The translations under genes and the position numbers were made by a program. Source: Synergistaceae bacterium (GTDB taxonomy: Bacteria; Synergistota; Synergistia; Synergistales; Aminobacteriaceae). From it: a stretch of DNA of 7,189 bases. Of the stretch, positions 6,505 through 7,189 are shown in pieces. Position 1 is the stretch's first letter, and every line of letters starts with the position of its first letter. The notes under the pieces are model-generated. The model saw only the letters and a list, made by a program, of their open reading frames with translations. It made no database searches and had not been told where the DNA came from. Where the stretch lies: the NCBI GenBank assembly GCA_031270755.1, contig JAISWV010000001.1, forward strand, positions 1-7,189, read 5' to 3'.

Positions 6505-7189
6505 ATGCTAAAAAAGCGTACGTGGTTGGCGTTGGCGGGAGTGTTTTTGGTATTTTGTCTGTTTGGGGAAGCGATGGCCTCGCCAACTCTTCTTGAGAGC
6601 GAAGATCGAGCCGGAAGCCCCGATTCGATAGCGACGGTTGAGTTGGACGCGCAAAAAAACGCCTTGACGGAGCGAGAAGAAGACCTCGAAGCCCGGATCG
6701 ATGCCCTTGCAAAACGCGAATCTGACCTTGACGCCAAAGACGCCGCCTTGGCGAAACGAGAAAAAGAGCTCGAGGTCCAGGGGGATGCCTTAGGAAAACG
6801 AGAGTCCGATCTCGGCGCCAAAGACGCCGATTTGACGAAACGGGAAGGAGAACTCGCGGCCCAGGCTGACGCTCTAGCCAAACGCGAGACCGATATCACC
6901 ACCAAAGACGAATCCGTGGCGAAGCGTGACGCGGACCTGAAAGCCCAGGCCGATGTCTTAGCCAAACGCGAGACCGATCTCGACGCCAGAAACGCCGCCT
7001 TGGCAAAACGGGAAGGGGAGCTCAAGACCCAGGCCGACGCTCTGACCAAACGCGAGACCGATCTCGGCGCTAAAAACGCCGCCTTGGCAAAACGGGAAGG
7101 AGAGCTGAAAGCCCAGGCCGACGCTCTAGCCAAACGCGAAACCGATCTCGTCGCCAGAAACGCCGCCTTGGCAAATCGGGAAGGGGAGC
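6505..7189 (+). CDS. Secreted Ala/charged-rich repeat protein, predicted long helix or coiled coil (3' end outside the window)
   Basis: The reading frame is open for 228 codons to the right edge, so only the N-terminal part is seen. Residues 1-25 are a signal peptide (MLKKR, hydrophobic core, AMA cleavage site) with no lipobox, suggesting release into the periplasm or beyond. From residue 47 every seventh residue is Leu (Ile131 and Val138 are the exceptions) for 26 consecutive heptads. From residue 61 four heptads make a 28-residue unit of the form LKAQADA, LAKRETD, LDARNAA, LAKREGE. The unit occurs six times up to residue 228. It is about 30 percent Ala, has six basic and six acidic residues, and contains no Pro or aromatic residue, all favouring a long rigid helix. 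The second hydrophobic position of a normal coiled coil is mostly Arg, Gln or Glu. I do not recognise the family; a spacer, stalk or envelope-tether role is only a guess. It is transcribed divergently from the Cdc48-like gene. Confidence 0.85.
   Translation, partial: MLKKRTWLALAGVFLVFCLFGEAMASPTLLESEDRAGSPDSIATVELDAQKNALTEREEDLEARIDALAKRESDLDAKDAALAKREKELEVQGDALGKRESDLGAKDADLTKREGELAAQADALAKRETDITTKDESVAKRDADLKAQADVLAKRETDLDARNAALAKREGELKTQADALTKRETDLGAKNAALAKREGELKAQADALAKRETDLVARNAALANREGE
6685..7188 (+). repeat. Six in-frame tandem 84-bp repeats
   Basis: Units begin at 6685, 6769, 6853, 6937, 7021 and 7105, each encoding 28 residues of the coiled-coil protein. Counting by hand, the units at 6937 and 7105 differ at 7 of 84 positions and those at 7021 and 7105 at 11 of 84. 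The first three units are visibly more diverged. This indicates recent duplication or gene conversion towards the right, and the array may continue past the window edge. Confidence 0.9.

Noticed and set aside
6408..7133. - strand open frame of 241 codons with Ser/Ala/Arg-rich repeats
   Set aside because: Its repeats are only the reverse complement of the 84-bp array. The + strand frame has a ribosome binding site, signal peptide and heptad pattern, so the - strand frame is a shadow.

Overview
The window looks like chromosomal DNA from a bacterium of the phylum Synergistota (Synergistetes). The best evidence is the last 25 residues of the large surface protein at 79-2088. They read Gly-Gly-Cys, a hydrophobic stretch, then a basic tail, which matches the Synergist-CTERM sorting signal known from that phylum. 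Coding regions are G+C-rich by eye, gaps between genes are A+T-rich, and every intact gene has a strong AGGAGG-type ribosome binding site. No RNA gene, CRISPR array, insertion sequence or integrase was seen.

Layout, right to left. At 6505 a secreted, repeat-built helical protein starts on the + strand and runs off the right edge; only its first 228 residues are visible. Diverging from it across a short A+T-rich region with back-to-back -10 boxes is a complete two-ring Cdc48/p97/VAT-type AAA+ ATPase (4281-6383, - strand). It is followed 39 bases later by an exported metallo-beta-lactamase-fold hydrolase resembling methyl parathion hydrolase (3321-4241, - strand). One base after that gene's stop begins a decayed fragment of a DUF4143-type AAA ATPase (about 2818-3319, - strand), with its N-terminal ATPase part missing and at least one frameshift. 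A gap at 2650-2817 holds a good promoter for a second unit on the - strand: a small nitroreductase (2122-2649), then the surface protein with leucine-rich and Ig-like repeats (79-2088). A 9-bp hairpin at 2-23 probably ends that unit.

The Cdc48-like ATPase and the hydrolase are likely one transcription unit, but one protein is cytosolic and the other exported, so a shared pathway is not evident. The nitroreductase and surface protein also look cotranscribed without an obvious functional link. I do not see a clear undescribed multi-gene system. The most unusual items are the archaeal/eukaryal-style Cdc48 protein in a bacterium, with a changed arginine finger in its second ring, and the divergent protein built of 84-bp repeats with one aliphatic residue every seventh position.
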